DNA of 64,000 nt, taken from DAMBHY01 sp032068765 (GTDB lineage Bacteria > Bacteroidota > Bacteroidia > Bacteroidales > Dysgonomonadaceae). A program made the position numbers and the translations under genes. A model generated the notes under the pieces. The model saw nothing but the letters and a program-made list of their open reading frames with translations. It was not told where the DNA came from and did not search any database. This document shows, in pieces, positions 16,540 through 25,649 of this stretch. Each line of letters starts with the position of its first letter. Position 1 is the stretch's first letter. The DNA lies in contig DAMBHY010000011.1 of the NCBI GenBank assembly GCA_032068765.1, forward strand, positions 1 to 64,000, given 5' to 3'.

Positions 16540-18003
16540 TTAGTCATTAATTGTTCTTGGTCTGCCTACCAAGTTGCCTTTACCAATTGCGTAAACGTCA
16601 TCAATTACCATTTGGAAACTTACAGGACGATTTTCTACGCGAGCTCTTTCTTCCAGTTTAGCTCTATGGAAATCAATAAGGTCTTGAGTAAATGGAAGAT
16701 TACCTCTGTCTAAGAATCTTACGGCTCCATTGTTATCACGTGCCGGCATCACTTTACCTGCATTATATTTACTAGGAGCAAATGGAATATCCAAAACGCC
16801 TGCCTCAAATGCAGCGATAGTTCCTATTGCATAATCGCCTTTACCAAGTTCTTCAACTTTGCCAAGAATGCAATGCATTTCTTTTTCGATAATATCACTT
16901 TCCATCACTACCGCAGGAATTTCGCGGAAATCTTGGTCTTTCAACATCGAAATTACTTGTTTCGTAGCGCGCAAACCGGCAGCATTAGCTTCCATTGTAG
17001 GAACCCCCATTGCTTCGTGCGGAGTTTTAACGATAACTTTAGTTGCTTTTGCCAAAGCAGCCGCAGCAGCACCCCAAGAAATCACACCAAAAGCTTTTGC
17101 TTCATCTTGAGGGAAACCTCCCATCCATTGGTGGAATACAGTAGTTACGCGTACATCGTTGTAGCCGAATTTAACTAAATATTCTTTAGTAAGCTTGCTC
17201 AATGAGCGAAGCGCTGCAACGTCCTGAATCAGGTTACCACATTGACCATAACCAACTGTAATATCTTTAACACCTTGCGCTGCTGCAAGTAGTGCTTCAA
17301 TTACAGCTACTGAGTTTGATATACATGGAGGGATAAGCGTACCTGTCAATGGTCCGAATGGTTCACGATTGATAGAAACGCCTGCTTCTTCGTACAACCC
17401 AACCAAACGGTCGGTATATTGCCAGTAAGCGATTGTCTTTTCCAATGAATGGTTTTTTGAATATGGAATATTATAAGAAATACCACCACCTTCATAAGAA
17501 GTAAAACCTCCGGCAATTGAAATTTCAGTTAATAAACGTGCATCTGGAGTTCCGTGACGAACTTGTACTGGATTTTTCAAAGCAGATGTAACAACACGGC
17601 AAATATCAACACCGTAGTTAACGATAGGAAATCCGTTAAGCATAGAACGATTTGTTTCACGGCTTTTTTCGATTCCTACTTCTGCTTCAGAATATCTGTT
17701 TAGACGAGTGTAACTATCTACAGTTGTAGGCAGTAAATCAGCTTCGCCTTCTTGTTCTAGATATTGCAAAAGTTTTATATGTTCTTGATACAAAGCTACA
17801 CCTGCACGTGGTTGTATAAGTGTAACCCGATCCTCAACTGCTTTTGCCAGTTTTTCGCCAAATCTTTTTTCTTTGGCAATGGTTTTTTGGTATTCTACAG
17901 CTTCATCGAAGTTAACTCCCTTACCTGTAGGCCAATGATTTAGAATCTCTTCGCGTTGTGAGAAAAACTCATCATTTGTCAGTTTATTATTTTTGATTTC
18001 CAT
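16540..18003 (-). CDS. glmE: Glutamate mutase (methylaspartate mutase) epsilon subunit
   Basis: This is the large catalytic subunit of the adenosylcobalamin-dependent mutase that turns L-glutamate into 3-methylaspartate. The 487-residue barrel shows RAGVALYQEHIKLLQYLE, VRHGTPDARLL, the EGGGISYNIPYSK loop and NREPFGPLTGTLIPP, all characteristic of GlmE/MutE. It needs the small S subunit for B12 binding. It lies 13 bp after the mutL gene. Confidence 0.97.
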   Translation of the reverse strand: MEIKNNKLTNDEFFSQREEILNHWPTGKGVNFDEAVEYQKTIAKEKRFGEKLAKAVEDRVTLIQPRAGVALYQEHIKLLQYLEQEGEADLLPTTVDSYTRLNRYSEAEVGIEKSRETNRSMLNGFPIVNYGVDICRVVTSALKNPVQVRHGTPDARLLTEISIAGGFTSYEGGGISYNIPYSKNHSLEKTIAYWQYTDRLVGLYEEAGVSINREPFGPLTGTLIPPCISNSVAVIEALLAAAQGVKDITVGYGQCGNLIQDVAALRSLSKLTKEYLVKFGYNDVRVTTVFHQWMGGFPQDEAKAFGVISWGAAAAALAKATKVIVKTPHEAMGVPTMEANAAGLRATKQVISMLKDQDFREIPAVVMESDIIEKEMHCILGKVEELGKGDYAIGTIAAFEAGVLDIPFAPSKYNAGKVMPARDNNGAVRFLDRGNLPFTQDLIDFHRAKLEERARVENRPVSFQMVIDDVYAIGKGNLVGRPRTIND

Positions 18004-18016
18004 AAGATAGAAATAT

Positions 18017-19399
18017 TTATATGTGTGTAATTTCTTTTTTTAATATGCTTAAGGCCATTTCAGGATTTATCCTACTAAAAAGTCCCATTGAAGCAAAAAT
18101 GTATTTTTTATCTAATAAATATTGAGGTTTCTTAGGTTTGGCAATCATAGGATTATCTCCTTTTGAGAGCTTTGCACCTTCGAGCATTTTTTCGGGATGT
18201 TTACCATTGATTATTGCTCCACCAATCCCCACCACGTACGGCACTTGAGTTAAATCTTTTCCTGTAAGAGTATATATTTCGCCCATCGGCATATATACCA
18301 GTTGATATTCTCCACAATGACGTTCAACAGCAATTTTGATAGCATACTTTGCCAAAACTTCTTCAATGCTTTGTTCTTGTTCGTTTTGGGAAAGTGTGTC
18401 AGGATTTTCAACACAACGATTCACCCAACTTGATAAATGTTCCTTCTGTAATCCTATTTCTTCAGCCACTCTTTCCAAATCTATTTCATCGCTCAGATGA
18501 GGCAAACTGTAACGCATTCCCAAATCACCTTCTACCGTTCTTTTATTATAAGGTTCTGGTAAACCTTTCACCATCACATTGTCAATAGCTGGTGCTCCTG
18601 AAGACATTGAATAAACATCCGTAGTAGCTCCACCCAAATCAACAGCGAGCAAATCTCCAATGCCTTCTTCGTTCTTGGTTCCTTTACTTAAAAGTTCACA
18701 ACCCATAAGAACGGCAAGCGGAGTTGGAATAATTTCACCCGACGTTATTTCTTGAACTTTAGTTAACCCTTTAGCTTCTATAATTCTCGAAATAAATAAA
18801 TCTTTGATTTTTTGTTTGGCGGGTTCGATATTTACAACGTTAAAAAGAGGCATTACATTTTGTGTAATTACCCAGTTTTTATTAGATTTCGAAAATATTT
18901 CCTCCAACTCGCGAGAGGCACTTTTATTGCCTGCAGAGATAATAGAAAAGTTTCTATCAATCTGGCAAAGCTTTTTTGCATTAGAAAGAATTACGTCTTT
19001 ATTTCCGCCATCCGTACCACCACAAAGTAGTACTAAATCAGGATTAATTTCATAAATCTCCTCTTCTTCTTCTTTAGAGATTTCGAAAGAATACGTTTTT
19101 ACAACCTTTGCTCCTGCACTTGAAGCCGCCATTCTAGCAGCTTTGGCTGTAAGATCAGGCACAAGTCCTAACGCTACCATTTTCAAACCACCAGCCGCAC
19201 TGCTACAACAAAGCAATTCATCATATTGAAAATCACCGATGTTATTTTTTAATTTTCGGAAAGCGTTATTAAACCCTTCCATTACGTCGGTTTCAATTGT
19301 TGTAAAAGCCGTAGAAGTTCCTACTACTTCACCTTTATCAGCATCAATAGCGGTTAGTTTTGTGTATGTACTGCCAAAGTCCGCAGTAAGGTATTTCAT
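18017..19399 (-). CDS. glmL: Glutamate-mutase-associated protein MutL/GlmL
   Basis: This 460-residue ASKHA-fold ATPase-like protein has DFGSTYTKL at residues ~7-15 (phosphate-1 loop) and LLAVDLGGATTDVYS in the second half. In glutamate-mutase operons GlmL is conserved between S and E and is thought to reactivate the B12 enzyme by exchanging damaged cofactor, by analogy to diol dehydratase reactivases; direct proof is limited. Its start overlaps the mutS stop by four bases (ATGA), so the two are translationally coupled. Confidence 0.93.
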   Translation of the reverse strand: MKYLTADFGSTYTKLTAIDADKGEVVGTSTAFTTIETDVMEGFNNAFRKLKNNIGDFQYDELLCCSSAAGGLKMVALGLVPDLTAKAARMAASSAGAKVVKTYSFEISKEEEEEIYEINPDLVLLCGGTDGGNKDVILSNAKKLCQIDRNFSIISAGNKSASRELEEIFSKSNKNWVITQNVMPLFNVVNIEPAKQKIKDLFISRIIEAKGLTKVQEITSGEIIPTPLAVLMGCELLSKGTKNEEGIGDLLAVDLGGATTDVYSMSSGAPAIDNVMVKGLPEPYNKRTVEGDLGMRYSLPHLSDEIDLERVAEEIGLQKEHLSSWVNRCVENPDTLSQNEQEQSIEEVLAKYAIKIAVERHCGEYQLVYMPMGEIYTLTGKDLTQVPYVVGIGGAIINGKHPEKMLEGAKLSKGDNPMIAKPKKPQYLLDKKYIFASMGLFSRINPEMALSILKKEITHI

Positions 19400-19812
19400 G
19401 CTGTTATTCCTAAAATTTCTTTAAGATCTCTGATTGTTGTTTCTATTGGTGTTCCGGGAGGATATACGCGGGTAAATCCCATTTTTTTAAAACGTTTTTC
19501 AACGTCTTCAAAATTTTGTTTACCAACTACCAGATTTCCGCCCGCTAATAATGGAATATCCTTCAAACCAGCTTCATCGCATTTTTCACGTAATCCATTA
19601 CAATCAATCTCTCCATGACCATAAAGTGAGGAAACCAAGATAACATCCGCGTTTGTTTCAAGTGCAGCTGCAATGTATTCTTCTTGTGCTACCATTACAC
19701 CGAGATTTATCACATTAAATCCCGCTTCTTCCAAAGCATAAGTGATAATTTTATTTCCAACTGCATGTACATCAGCTCCTATCACTCCGGTTACAATTGT
19801 TTTTTTATCCAT
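19396..19812 (-). CDS. glmS: Glutamate mutase sigma (B12-binding) subunit
   Basis: This 138-residue cobalamin-binding subunit has the base-off/His-on motif DVHAVG at residues 14-19 (Asp-x-His-x-x-Gly) in the expected place. LVSSLYGHGEIDC and LLAGGNLVVGKQ form the rest of the B12 cleft. I start at 19812 (MDKKTIVTGV), which gives the usual family length; the longer frame adds 42 residues running through the promoter. It is the first gene of the methylaspartate cluster. Confidence 0.96.
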   Translation of the reverse strand: MDKKTIVTGVIGADVHAVGNKIITYALEEAGFNVINLGVMVAQEEYIAAALETNADVILVSSLYGHGEIDCNGLREKCDEAGLKDIPLLAGGNLVVGKQNFEDVEKRFKKMGFTRVYPPGTPIETTIRDLKEILGITA

Positions 19813-19838
19813 AGTATATTTTACATATAATTTGGGCG

Positions 19839-19868
19839 CAAAATTAAGTCCTTTTTGCGAAACTACAA
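19839..19868 (-). promoter_or_regulatory. Promoter of the methylaspartate operon
   Basis: Minus strand: TTG (19866-19868), a 19-bp spacer and TAATTTTG (19839-19846) fit the Bacteroidetes consensus. Transcription would start about 20 nt before the mutS ATG. That leaves no room for a cobalamin riboswitch. Confidence 0.7.
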
Positions 19869-20073
19869 AAAAAACAAAATAATTTAATCCGTTAAAAATG
19901 AATATAATATAGCCGTTAAAGTGGGGGCAAAATTTCAATCTGATTTTATTAAAGTGTTTTCAATATCAAACTTAAATAATTATGTCAAAAAAGTTACAAC
20001 ATTAACGAATTATGAATAGTTTCCAATCATATTGATTAAATTTTATTATTAACATTAAAGCTTTTATATAAAA

Positions 20074-20101
20074 AAGGCTGCATTGATTATAATACAGCCT
20101 T
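20074..20101 (-). terminator. Terminator of fhs
   Basis: On the minus strand AAGGCTGTATT pairs with AATGCAGCCTT (one G-T pair) around a 6-nt loop, followed by TTTTATAT. It is 25 bp downstream of the fhs stop. Confidence 0.8.
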
Positions 20102-20125
20102 CAATAATATTCCCAAAAAGAATGA

Positions 20126-21793
20126 TTAACTTAATCCTTCAATTTGACCATTTACAATATCAATATGCAATGCTTGCGGCGATGCAGGCAAGCCAGGCAT
20201 ACGCATCATTTCTCCAGCAATAGCTACAATAAATTCTGAACCTTGATTTATGACCAAATCATTAATTTTCAGACGAAAATCTTTCGCTACACCATAAGCT
20301 TTTGGATCGGCAGAGAAAGAATATTGCGTTTTTGCCATACAAATCGGGTATTTTTCCATGTGTGTACCTTGTATTTTTTTCAACATCTTAATAGCTTTTT
20401 CGCCCAATACTATATCTTTGGCTCCATAGACTTGTTTTGCCACTTTTTCAATCTTCATTTCGATTGAATCTTCATCAGCATACGTAAAATTCAAAGGTTG
20501 GGAAGGTTCATTTTCTACTGCATCAACAACTTTCTGTGCTAAATCAATCGCTCCTTCACCACCTTTTGCAAATCCTTCATTTACTGCAAAACGTATTCCT
20601 TTTTTAGAACAGAACTGACGTACAATCTCAATTTCCTGTTCGGTATCTGTTGGGAATCTGTTAAATGCTACTATCACCGTTTGACCAAAAGTATGCATAT
20701 TCTCTATATGTCTGTCCAGATTTTCAAGTCCATTTTTCAATCCTTCAATATCCTCTTCTTTGATTTTTGCTTCTGGTGTTCCTCCATGCATTTTCAATCC
20801 TTGAGCTGTAGCAACAATAACTGTTGCTTTGGGTTGAAGTCCGCTTTTGCGACATTTAATATTAAAGAATTTTTCAGCACCAAGATCAGCACCGAAACCT
20901 GCTTCAGTAATTACGTAATCTCCATAAGAAAGAGCCATTTTTGTAGCAAGCACCGAATTACAACCATGAGCGATATTTGCGAATGGTCCGCCATGAACGA
21001 AAGCAGCAGTATTCTCGGTAGTCTGAACAAGATTTGGATCTAAAGCATCGCGTAACAATACGGTAATGGCTCCGGCCACACCTAAATCTTTAACTGTAAA
21101 CGGCTGTCCATCGTTTGTGTAACCTAATAATATGTTTTCAATTCTGCGACGCAAATCCTCTTCATCTTGAGCAAGACATAAAATTGCCATCAATTCAGAA
21201 GCTGCAGTAATATCAAATCCTGATTCTTGAGTGATACCGTTGGACAAACCATTTAGTCCTGTAACTACATATCTTAAATTTCTATCATTTACGTCTAAAA
21301 CTCTTTTCCACAAGACTTGTCTTAGAGCTGTATTGCAATCTCTGTTTTGATAAATATAATTGTCTAACAACGCAGAAATTGTATTATGAGCCGATGTAAT
21401 TGCATGAAAATCACCCGTAAAATGTAAATTGATGTTTTCCATAGGCAATACCTGCGAATATCCACCACCGGCAGCTCCACCCTTCATGCCAAAAACTGGA
21501 CCTAAAGAAGGTTCGCGCAAAGCAACTATAGATTTTTTCCCTATTTTATTTAAACCCAATGTTAATCCAATTGATACGGTTGTCTTACCTACACCTGATT
21601 TTGTAGGTGTTATTGCAGTTACTAAAATCAGATTGCTTTTAGCTATTTTTTTTTCATCAATGAGTCTTACAGGTATTTTGGCCATGTATCGTCCATAATT
21701 GTGAACATCGTCTCTGTTGATACCTATTCTCTCAGCAACATCTTTAATTTTTACAAGCGGCGTTTCACGCGCAATTTGAATGTCTGTTTTCAT
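20126..21793 (-). CDS. fhs: Formate--tetrahydrofolate ligase
   Basis: This enzyme joins formate to THF using ATP and makes 10-formyl-THF for purine and C1 metabolism. The 555-residue length is standard. The P-loop is TPTKSGVGKTT; other family blocks are REPSLGPVFGMKGGAAGGGYSQV, HLHFTGDFHAITSAHN-type sequence and GGPFANIAHGCNS. It appears monocistronic with its own terminator and lies just upstream of the methylaspartate cluster on the same strand, with a separate promoter region for the latter. It may allow this fermenter to use or balance formate. Confidence 0.97.
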   Translation of the reverse strand: MKTDIQIARETPLVKIKDVAERIGINRDDVHNYGRYMAKIPVRLIDEKKIAKSNLILVTAITPTKSGVGKTTVSIGLTLGLNKIGKKSIVALREPSLGPVFGMKGGAAGGGYSQVLPMENINLHFTGDFHAITSAHNTISALLDNYIYQNRDCNTALRQVLWKRVLDVNDRNLRYVVTGLNGLSNGITQESGFDITAASELMAILCLAQDEEDLRRRIENILLGYTNDGQPFTVKDLGVAGAITVLLRDALDPNLVQTTENTAAFVHGGPFANIAHGCNSVLATKMALSYGDYVITEAGFGADLGAEKFFNIKCRKSGLQPKATVIVATAQGLKMHGGTPEAKIKEEDIEGLKNGLENLDRHIENMHTFGQTVIVAFNRFPTDTEQEIEIVRQFCSKKGIRFAVNEGFAKGGEGAIDLAQKVVDAVENEPSQPLNFTYADEDSIEMKIEKVAKQVYGAKDIVLGEKAIKMLKKIQGTHMEKYPICMAKTQYSFSADPKAYGVAKDFRLKINDLVINQGSEFIVAIAGEMMRMPGLPASPQALHIDIVNGQIEGLS

Positions 21794-21841
21794 TTGTATA
21801 ATTCGTATATAAATTTGATAAATATTATTTGTATTGGATTT

Positions 21842-22168
21842 CTATAAATAACGTAAAAAAGCAAACCGTCTTCGACCATCAAGATAATGTAAGTTTTCAT
21901 CATTTGCAAAAGCTTCCCTTTCAAAAGATATATTTTCGTATGCTTTCAAGGAATCTTTATAAATAACCAGTTTGATAAGCCATTCTGTTAAATACCAAAC
22001 GTAGAATAGCACAATAAATAATTCCAACATCTGTCTAGTATGAATAGTTTCATGATTTATGATTTCTTTAGTAAGTTTTGGCAAATCTTTTCTTGCAAAT
22101 ATAATTCCAAACAAATTAATTGCCCGGAATCCTTTAAATGGTAAAATATTTGAATAAAAAACTTTCAA
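21842..22168 (-). CDS. Small membrane protein with HExxH motif
   Basis: I recognise no named family with certainty. The 108-residue protein has HETIH at residues 39-43, in the zinc-protease form HExxH, directly before one long hydrophobic segment (about 48-70). The C-terminus is charged (FEREAFANDENLHYLDGRRR). It looks like the catalytic helix and following membrane helix of M56/M48-type membrane proteases in reduced form. A third zinc ligand could be one of the glutamates after the membrane segment. Whether it cleaves proteins is unknown. Confidence 0.65.
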   Translation of the reverse strand: MKVFYSNILPFKGFRAINLFGIIFARKDLPKLTKEIINHETIHTRQMLELFIVLFYVWYLTEWLIKLVIYKDSLKAYENISFEREAFANDENLHYLDGRRRFAFLRYL

Positions 22169-22292
22169 ATCACAAAATTATTTTCTCAAAGATATAAAAG
22201 TTAAATGAATTATTTTAAGGTATTTAAAAATAAACTACAACTATACAAAAAGATAAAACTATAAATAATTTCAAAAATATTACATTAAAAAC

Positions 22293-22323
22293 TTGCAAAA
22301 TTAAAATTTAGCAATTACCTTTG
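22293..22323 (+). promoter_or_regulatory. Promoter of tRNA-Lys
   Basis: TTG (22293-22295), a 20-bp spacer and TACCTTTG (22316-22323) match the Bacteroidetes sigma-A consensus closely. The element lies 30 bp before the tRNA. Confidence 0.75.
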
Positions 22324-22352
22324 CACTCGCTTTTGAAAGAAAGACGATAGGT

Positions 22353-22427
22353 TGATTCGCTAGCTCAGCAGGTAGAGCACATCCCTTTTAAGGATGGGGT
22401 CCTGGGTTCGAGCCCCAGGCGGATCAC
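22353..22427 (+). tRNA. tRNA-Lys (anticodon TTT)
   Basis: The acceptor stem TGATTCG / CGGATCA (one T-G pair), a D arm with AGCTCAGCAGGTAGAGC, the anticodon arm CATCC-CTTTTAA-GGATG and the T arm with GGTTCGAGCC give a full cloverleaf. CCA is not encoded. The last bases of the acceptor are the first bases of a 25-bp inverted repeat that also acts as terminator. Confidence 0.96.
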
Positions 22428-22474
22428 TTAAATAAAAAAACCCGCTGATAGCGGGTTTTTTTATTTAAGTGATC
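22422..22474. terminator. 25-bp perfect inverted repeat starting in the tRNA-Lys 3' end
   Basis: The arms at 22422-22446 and 22450-22474 are exact reverse complements with a 3-nt loop (GAT). The core AAAAAAACCCGCT / AGCGGGTTTTTTT is a bidirectional terminator shared with the convergent HU-LysM gene. The left arm begins inside the tRNA (GATCAC). Confidence 0.9.
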
Positions 22475-22479
22475 ATTTT

Positions 22480-23562
22480 CTATTTAAATTCACCTAGCAA
22501 TTCGTTGCCCAATCTTTTAGCTTCAGCGATAGATTTAGTATTATTTGCATTCAAATTGTATTCTGAATTTGTAGGAAGCTCCAAAATCGTACCAGATGGA
22601 ACATTGTTGGGATTGGAAATTTTTGACTTATTTTTCAAGTAAATATATACCCAGAAAGCAGAATTTCCTAAATATTCTTTAGCAACTATGTGTAAAGTTT
22701 GAGAAGGTTTTATTGTGACTTTTTTCGAAACTTCTGTTTGTACTTGTTTATCAGGTTTATTATCGACTATAGAATTTGCGCTTTCAGAAATAAGTGAGTC
22801 GCTATTATTTTCGGCTGCAATATTTTTTACAGAGTCATAATCCTTCCTCTTAGCTAATGTATCGACTGATACATTTGTATTCACAATTTGTTTGTTAGAG
22901 GGATGATATTTAGAATTTCTTATCATAAGATAAAGAACTCCACCAATAATCAAAACGGATAAAATGCACCCTAGAATTAGCCAAAATTTCCGATTTGATT
23001 CAATTGGTTTGTTATAACCAGTATCTGTTTTGAGCGGAAATTCATCCATCAGTTCTGTTGGAGAGAATCTATCTTCTTTCAATTTACTGATGTCGCTACT
23101 CGTAGAGTTCTCTAGAGTTTCATCTAATAAATCATTATTATTATTATCGCCGGTTGCAGGAATTTTGGTTTCTAAAGGTTCTAGTTCTTTTTGGTTTACT
23201 GGATTTTCATCTTCTAAACCTCTTGGATGAGAATCCTCCCCGATTGAGTCCGAATCAACTTCAAGAATTTTCTGATCATCAAGCAAAGACTCATCTACAA
23301 TTTTTTGAGGTTCAAAATATGAAAATGGTTTATTTACAACATCTTTTAGATTTTCATCGGGTATAAAATCCAAGAAATCAGCATCATTTAAATCTTTAGC
23401 AAATTTCCCTAAACCTTCTACATTGACAACCTTATTTTCAGATACATTTTCTGCAATTTTATTGAAAAAAATTTCTATAAACTTACGAGATTCTTCTTCA
23501 TCTAACCCCATCCTCTGAGCCAAAAGCATTGCCAAATCATTGTTTGTTAATTTAGTTCCCAT
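22480..23562 (-). CDS. HU-domain membrane protein with LysM-like C-terminus
   Basis: The 360-residue protein has three parts: an HU/IHF-like domain (about residues 5-90; LTNNDLAMLLAQRMGL, NVEGLGKFAKD), a long acidic linker, one transmembrane helix (193-214), and a C-terminal LysM-like module (about 283-331; PSQTLHIVAKEYLGN...VPSGTILELP). The topology would place the HU part in the cytoplasm and LysM in the periplasm, linking DNA or a cytosolic partner to peptidoglycan. HU-fold domains joined to peptidoglycan-binding domains are known in Bacteroidetes. A divergent HU-like gene lies 15 bp upstream in the same unit. Confidence 0.82.
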   Translation of the reverse strand: MGTKLTNNDLAMLLAQRMGLDEEESRKFIEIFFNKIAENVSENKVVNVEGLGKFAKDLNDADFLDFIPDENLKDVVNKPFSYFEPQKIVDESLLDDQKILEVDSDSIGEDSHPRGLEDENPVNQKELEPLETKIPATGDNNNNDLLDETLENSTSSDISKLKEDRFSPTELMDEFPLKTDTGYNKPIESNRKFWLILGCILSVLIIGGVLYLMIRNSKYHPSNKQIVNTNVSVDTLAKRKDYDSVKNIAAENNSDSLISESANSIVDNKPDKQVQTEVSKKVTIKPSQTLHIVAKEYLGNSAFWVYIYLKNKSKISNPNNVPSGTILELPTNSEYNLNANNTKSIAEAKRLGNELLGEFK

Positions 23563-23577
23563 TTATTAAATATTGAT

Positions 23578-24339
23578 TTATGATTTCTTGAAAACCGGAT
23601 GAATTCTTGGCGGATTTAAATAAGCCTCTTTCGTTTCTTTGTCTCTACTAATATATTCATTTTCTTTCTCCGTAGAAAAAACACCAAAGTCTTCAATTAC
23701 AATTTCATCTAATTCAGCCAGTTTCTCATTTATTATTTCAATAATATTTCGTATGGCATCTTTCGTTTTTGTACTACCCCAATCCAAATTTCGATTTATT
23801 TTTTCTGAAATATAGTCAGTGTCAATTACATCAGAGATTTGCAAATTTTCTTCTTCAGCACTTATATCTTCTTTATTTTGTATTTCAGAAATATGATCTT
23901 TATCAATCACCTGAATATTTTCAGAAATCTCGTATTTATTTTCTACTACGATTTCGTCACTGATAATATTATTATTTGAAGAAGTAATTGGAATAAATAT
24001 ACATACATCGTCTGCAAGTTTATCTTGGATTGATTCAATTGCAATCTTTAAATTCTGTTGAATATTTTCTTTAGCAGAATCAAGCATTGTCAAAATTTCA
24101 TTGGAAATGTCTTCATTGGTGATTTTTTGATATCGATTATCTTCTTCCATTATAAACATTTCCATCTTTTTAGACAAAGATCCATTAATAATAATATCAG
24201 AAAAATTCAAAATTTCACTAATTTTATCTTGTAATTCCACAAATGGTGCGCTTAACTCTTTAAGAAAGGTTTTATTGGTTTTCCTTTGATAAATTATCTC
24301 ATTAAAAGATTTTTCTGTTTGATTATTAAATTCTTCCAT
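23578..24339 (-). CDS. Divergent HU/IHF-like protein
   Basis: This 253-residue acidic protein has an HU-like N-terminal helical segment (FNEIIYQRKTNKTFLKEL) and a C-terminal part resembling the HU beta-arm (EIVIEDFGVFSTEKENEY...PPRIHPVFKK), separated by a low-complexity acidic middle. It may hold two degenerate HU domains. It starts two bases after rimO ends and precedes the HU-LysM gene by 15 bp, so the two probably interact. The family call is moderate; the role is unknown. Confidence 0.65.
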   Translation of the reverse strand: MEEFNNQTEKSFNEIIYQRKTNKTFLKELSAPFVELQDKISEILNFSDIIINGSLSKKMEMFIMEEDNRYQKITNEDISNEILTMLDSAKENIQQNLKIAIESIQDKLADDVCIFIPITSSNNNIISDEIVVENKYEISENIQVIDKDHISEIQNKEDISAEEENLQISDVIDTDYISEKINRNLDWGSTKTKDAIRNIIEIINEKLAELDEIVIEDFGVFSTEKENEYISRDKETKEAYLNPPRIHPVFKKS

Positions 24340-24341
24340 AT

Positions 24342-25649
24342 CTATATAAGATTATCAACAACTTCTCCTATTAAATCAAATGACATTGAAGAAGTAATTT
24401 TTACATTATAAAATTCTCCAATTTGTAAATTTTGCTTCTTCTCAATTAGTACTTCTCCATCCACATCGGGCGAATCAAATTCGGTACGACCTATATAATA
24501 CATTTCATTTTCGCTGTCAACAATTACTTTGAAAATTTTTCCAACTTTACTTTCATTGATTCTGTTGGCAATTTCCTCCTGAATTTTCATCAATGTGTCA
24601 ATGCGCTCTTGTTTGACTTCTGCAGGAACATCATCAGCATAATTTTTATCGCAATATGTGTCTTCTTCATGCGAATATGGGAAAGCACCGAGACGCTCAA
24701 ATCTTGTATTTTTTACAAATTCAATCAATTCCTGAAAATCATCAATTGTTTCTCCCGGATGTCCAACCATTAAAGTAGTTCGTAAATGGATTTCGGGAAC
24801 TTCCTCGCGTATATTTTGAATTAAATTTATTGTTTCTTGCTTAGAAATATTTCGCCTCATTTTTCTCAACATATTGTCGCTTATATGCTGAAGCGCGATG
24901 TCAAGATACTTACACACATTGTCACGTTCTCTAATCACACGTAGCAAATCTTTTGGAAATTGTGTAGGATATGCATAATGCAAACGAATCCACTCAACGC
25001 CTTTAATGTAAGAAATTTTCTCTACCAATTCGGGAAGTTTCATTGATTTGTACAAATCAAGCCCGTAATATGTCAAATCCTGTGCTATTAGTTGAAATTC
25101 TTTTACACCTTCATCTACAAGATTTTTCACCTCCTGCAATATCTCATCCATTGGTCTGGATTTGTACTTTCCTGTAATCAAAGGAATACTGCAGTACGAA
25201 CATGTTCTGTCACAGCCTTCAGCTATTTTTAAGTAAGCGTAATGTGATGGCGTTGACAACTTCCTATCATATGCTAAATCATTTTTGTATGATTTTCCTA
25301 AATCACTTATCAATTGTTTCCAGTCGAACTTTCCGTAGAAAAAATCTACTTCGGGAATTTCAGCTTTCAATTCCTGACGGTATCTTTCCGACAAGCAGCC
25401 CATCACAAATAATTTGCTTATTTTCCTCTTTTTCTTTGCTTCAGCAAAAGAAAGTATCATATTTACCGACTCTTCTTTTGCATCACCGATAAAACCACAA
25501 GTATTGATAATTGCAATTTCACCTTTGGGATTCTCGGAATCATGCACCACTGTATATCCATTGGCAACCAACTGCCGCATAAGCAGTTCTGAATCCACCA
25601 AATTTTTAGAACAGCCTAAAGATATTATATCTATTTGATTTTTAACCAT
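24342..25649 (-). CDS. rimO: Ribosomal protein S12 methylthiotransferase RimO
   Basis: This radical-SAM methylthiotransferase modifies an aspartate of ribosomal protein S12. The order is an N-terminal MTTase domain (SLGCSKNLVDSE, with later INTCGF and VMGCLSER cysteines), a radical-SAM motif CDRTCSYC (C-x3-C-x2-C) in the centre, and a C-terminal TRAM domain. The 435-residue length fits. Its start shares one base with the ftsY stop, so they are likely cotranscribed. Confidence 0.96.
   Translation of the reverse strand: MVKNQIDIISLGCSKNLVDSELLMRQLVANGYTVVHDSENPKGEIAIINTCGFIGDAKEESVNMILSFAEAKKKRKISKLFVMGCLSERYRQELKAEIPEVDFFYGKFDWKQLISDLGKSYKNDLAYDRKLSTPSHYAYLKIAEGCDRTCSYCSIPLITGKYKSRPMDEILQEVKNLVDEGVKEFQLIAQDLTYYGLDLYKSMKLPELVEKISYIKGVEWIRLHYAYPTQFPKDLLRVIRERDNVCKYLDIALQHISDNMLRKMRRNISKQETINLIQNIREEVPEIHLRTTLMVGHPGETIDDFQELIEFVKNTRFERLGAFPYSHEEDTYCDKNYADDVPAEVKQERIDTLMKIQEEIANRINESKVGKIFKVIVDSENEMYYIGRTEFDSPDVDGEVLIEKKQNLQIGEFYNVKITSSMSFDLIGEVVDNLI

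Noticed and set aside
19813..20073. Cobalamin riboswitch before the glutamate-mutase operon
   Set aside because: The predicted start site leaves only about 20 nt of leader, and I see no B12-box-like sequence.
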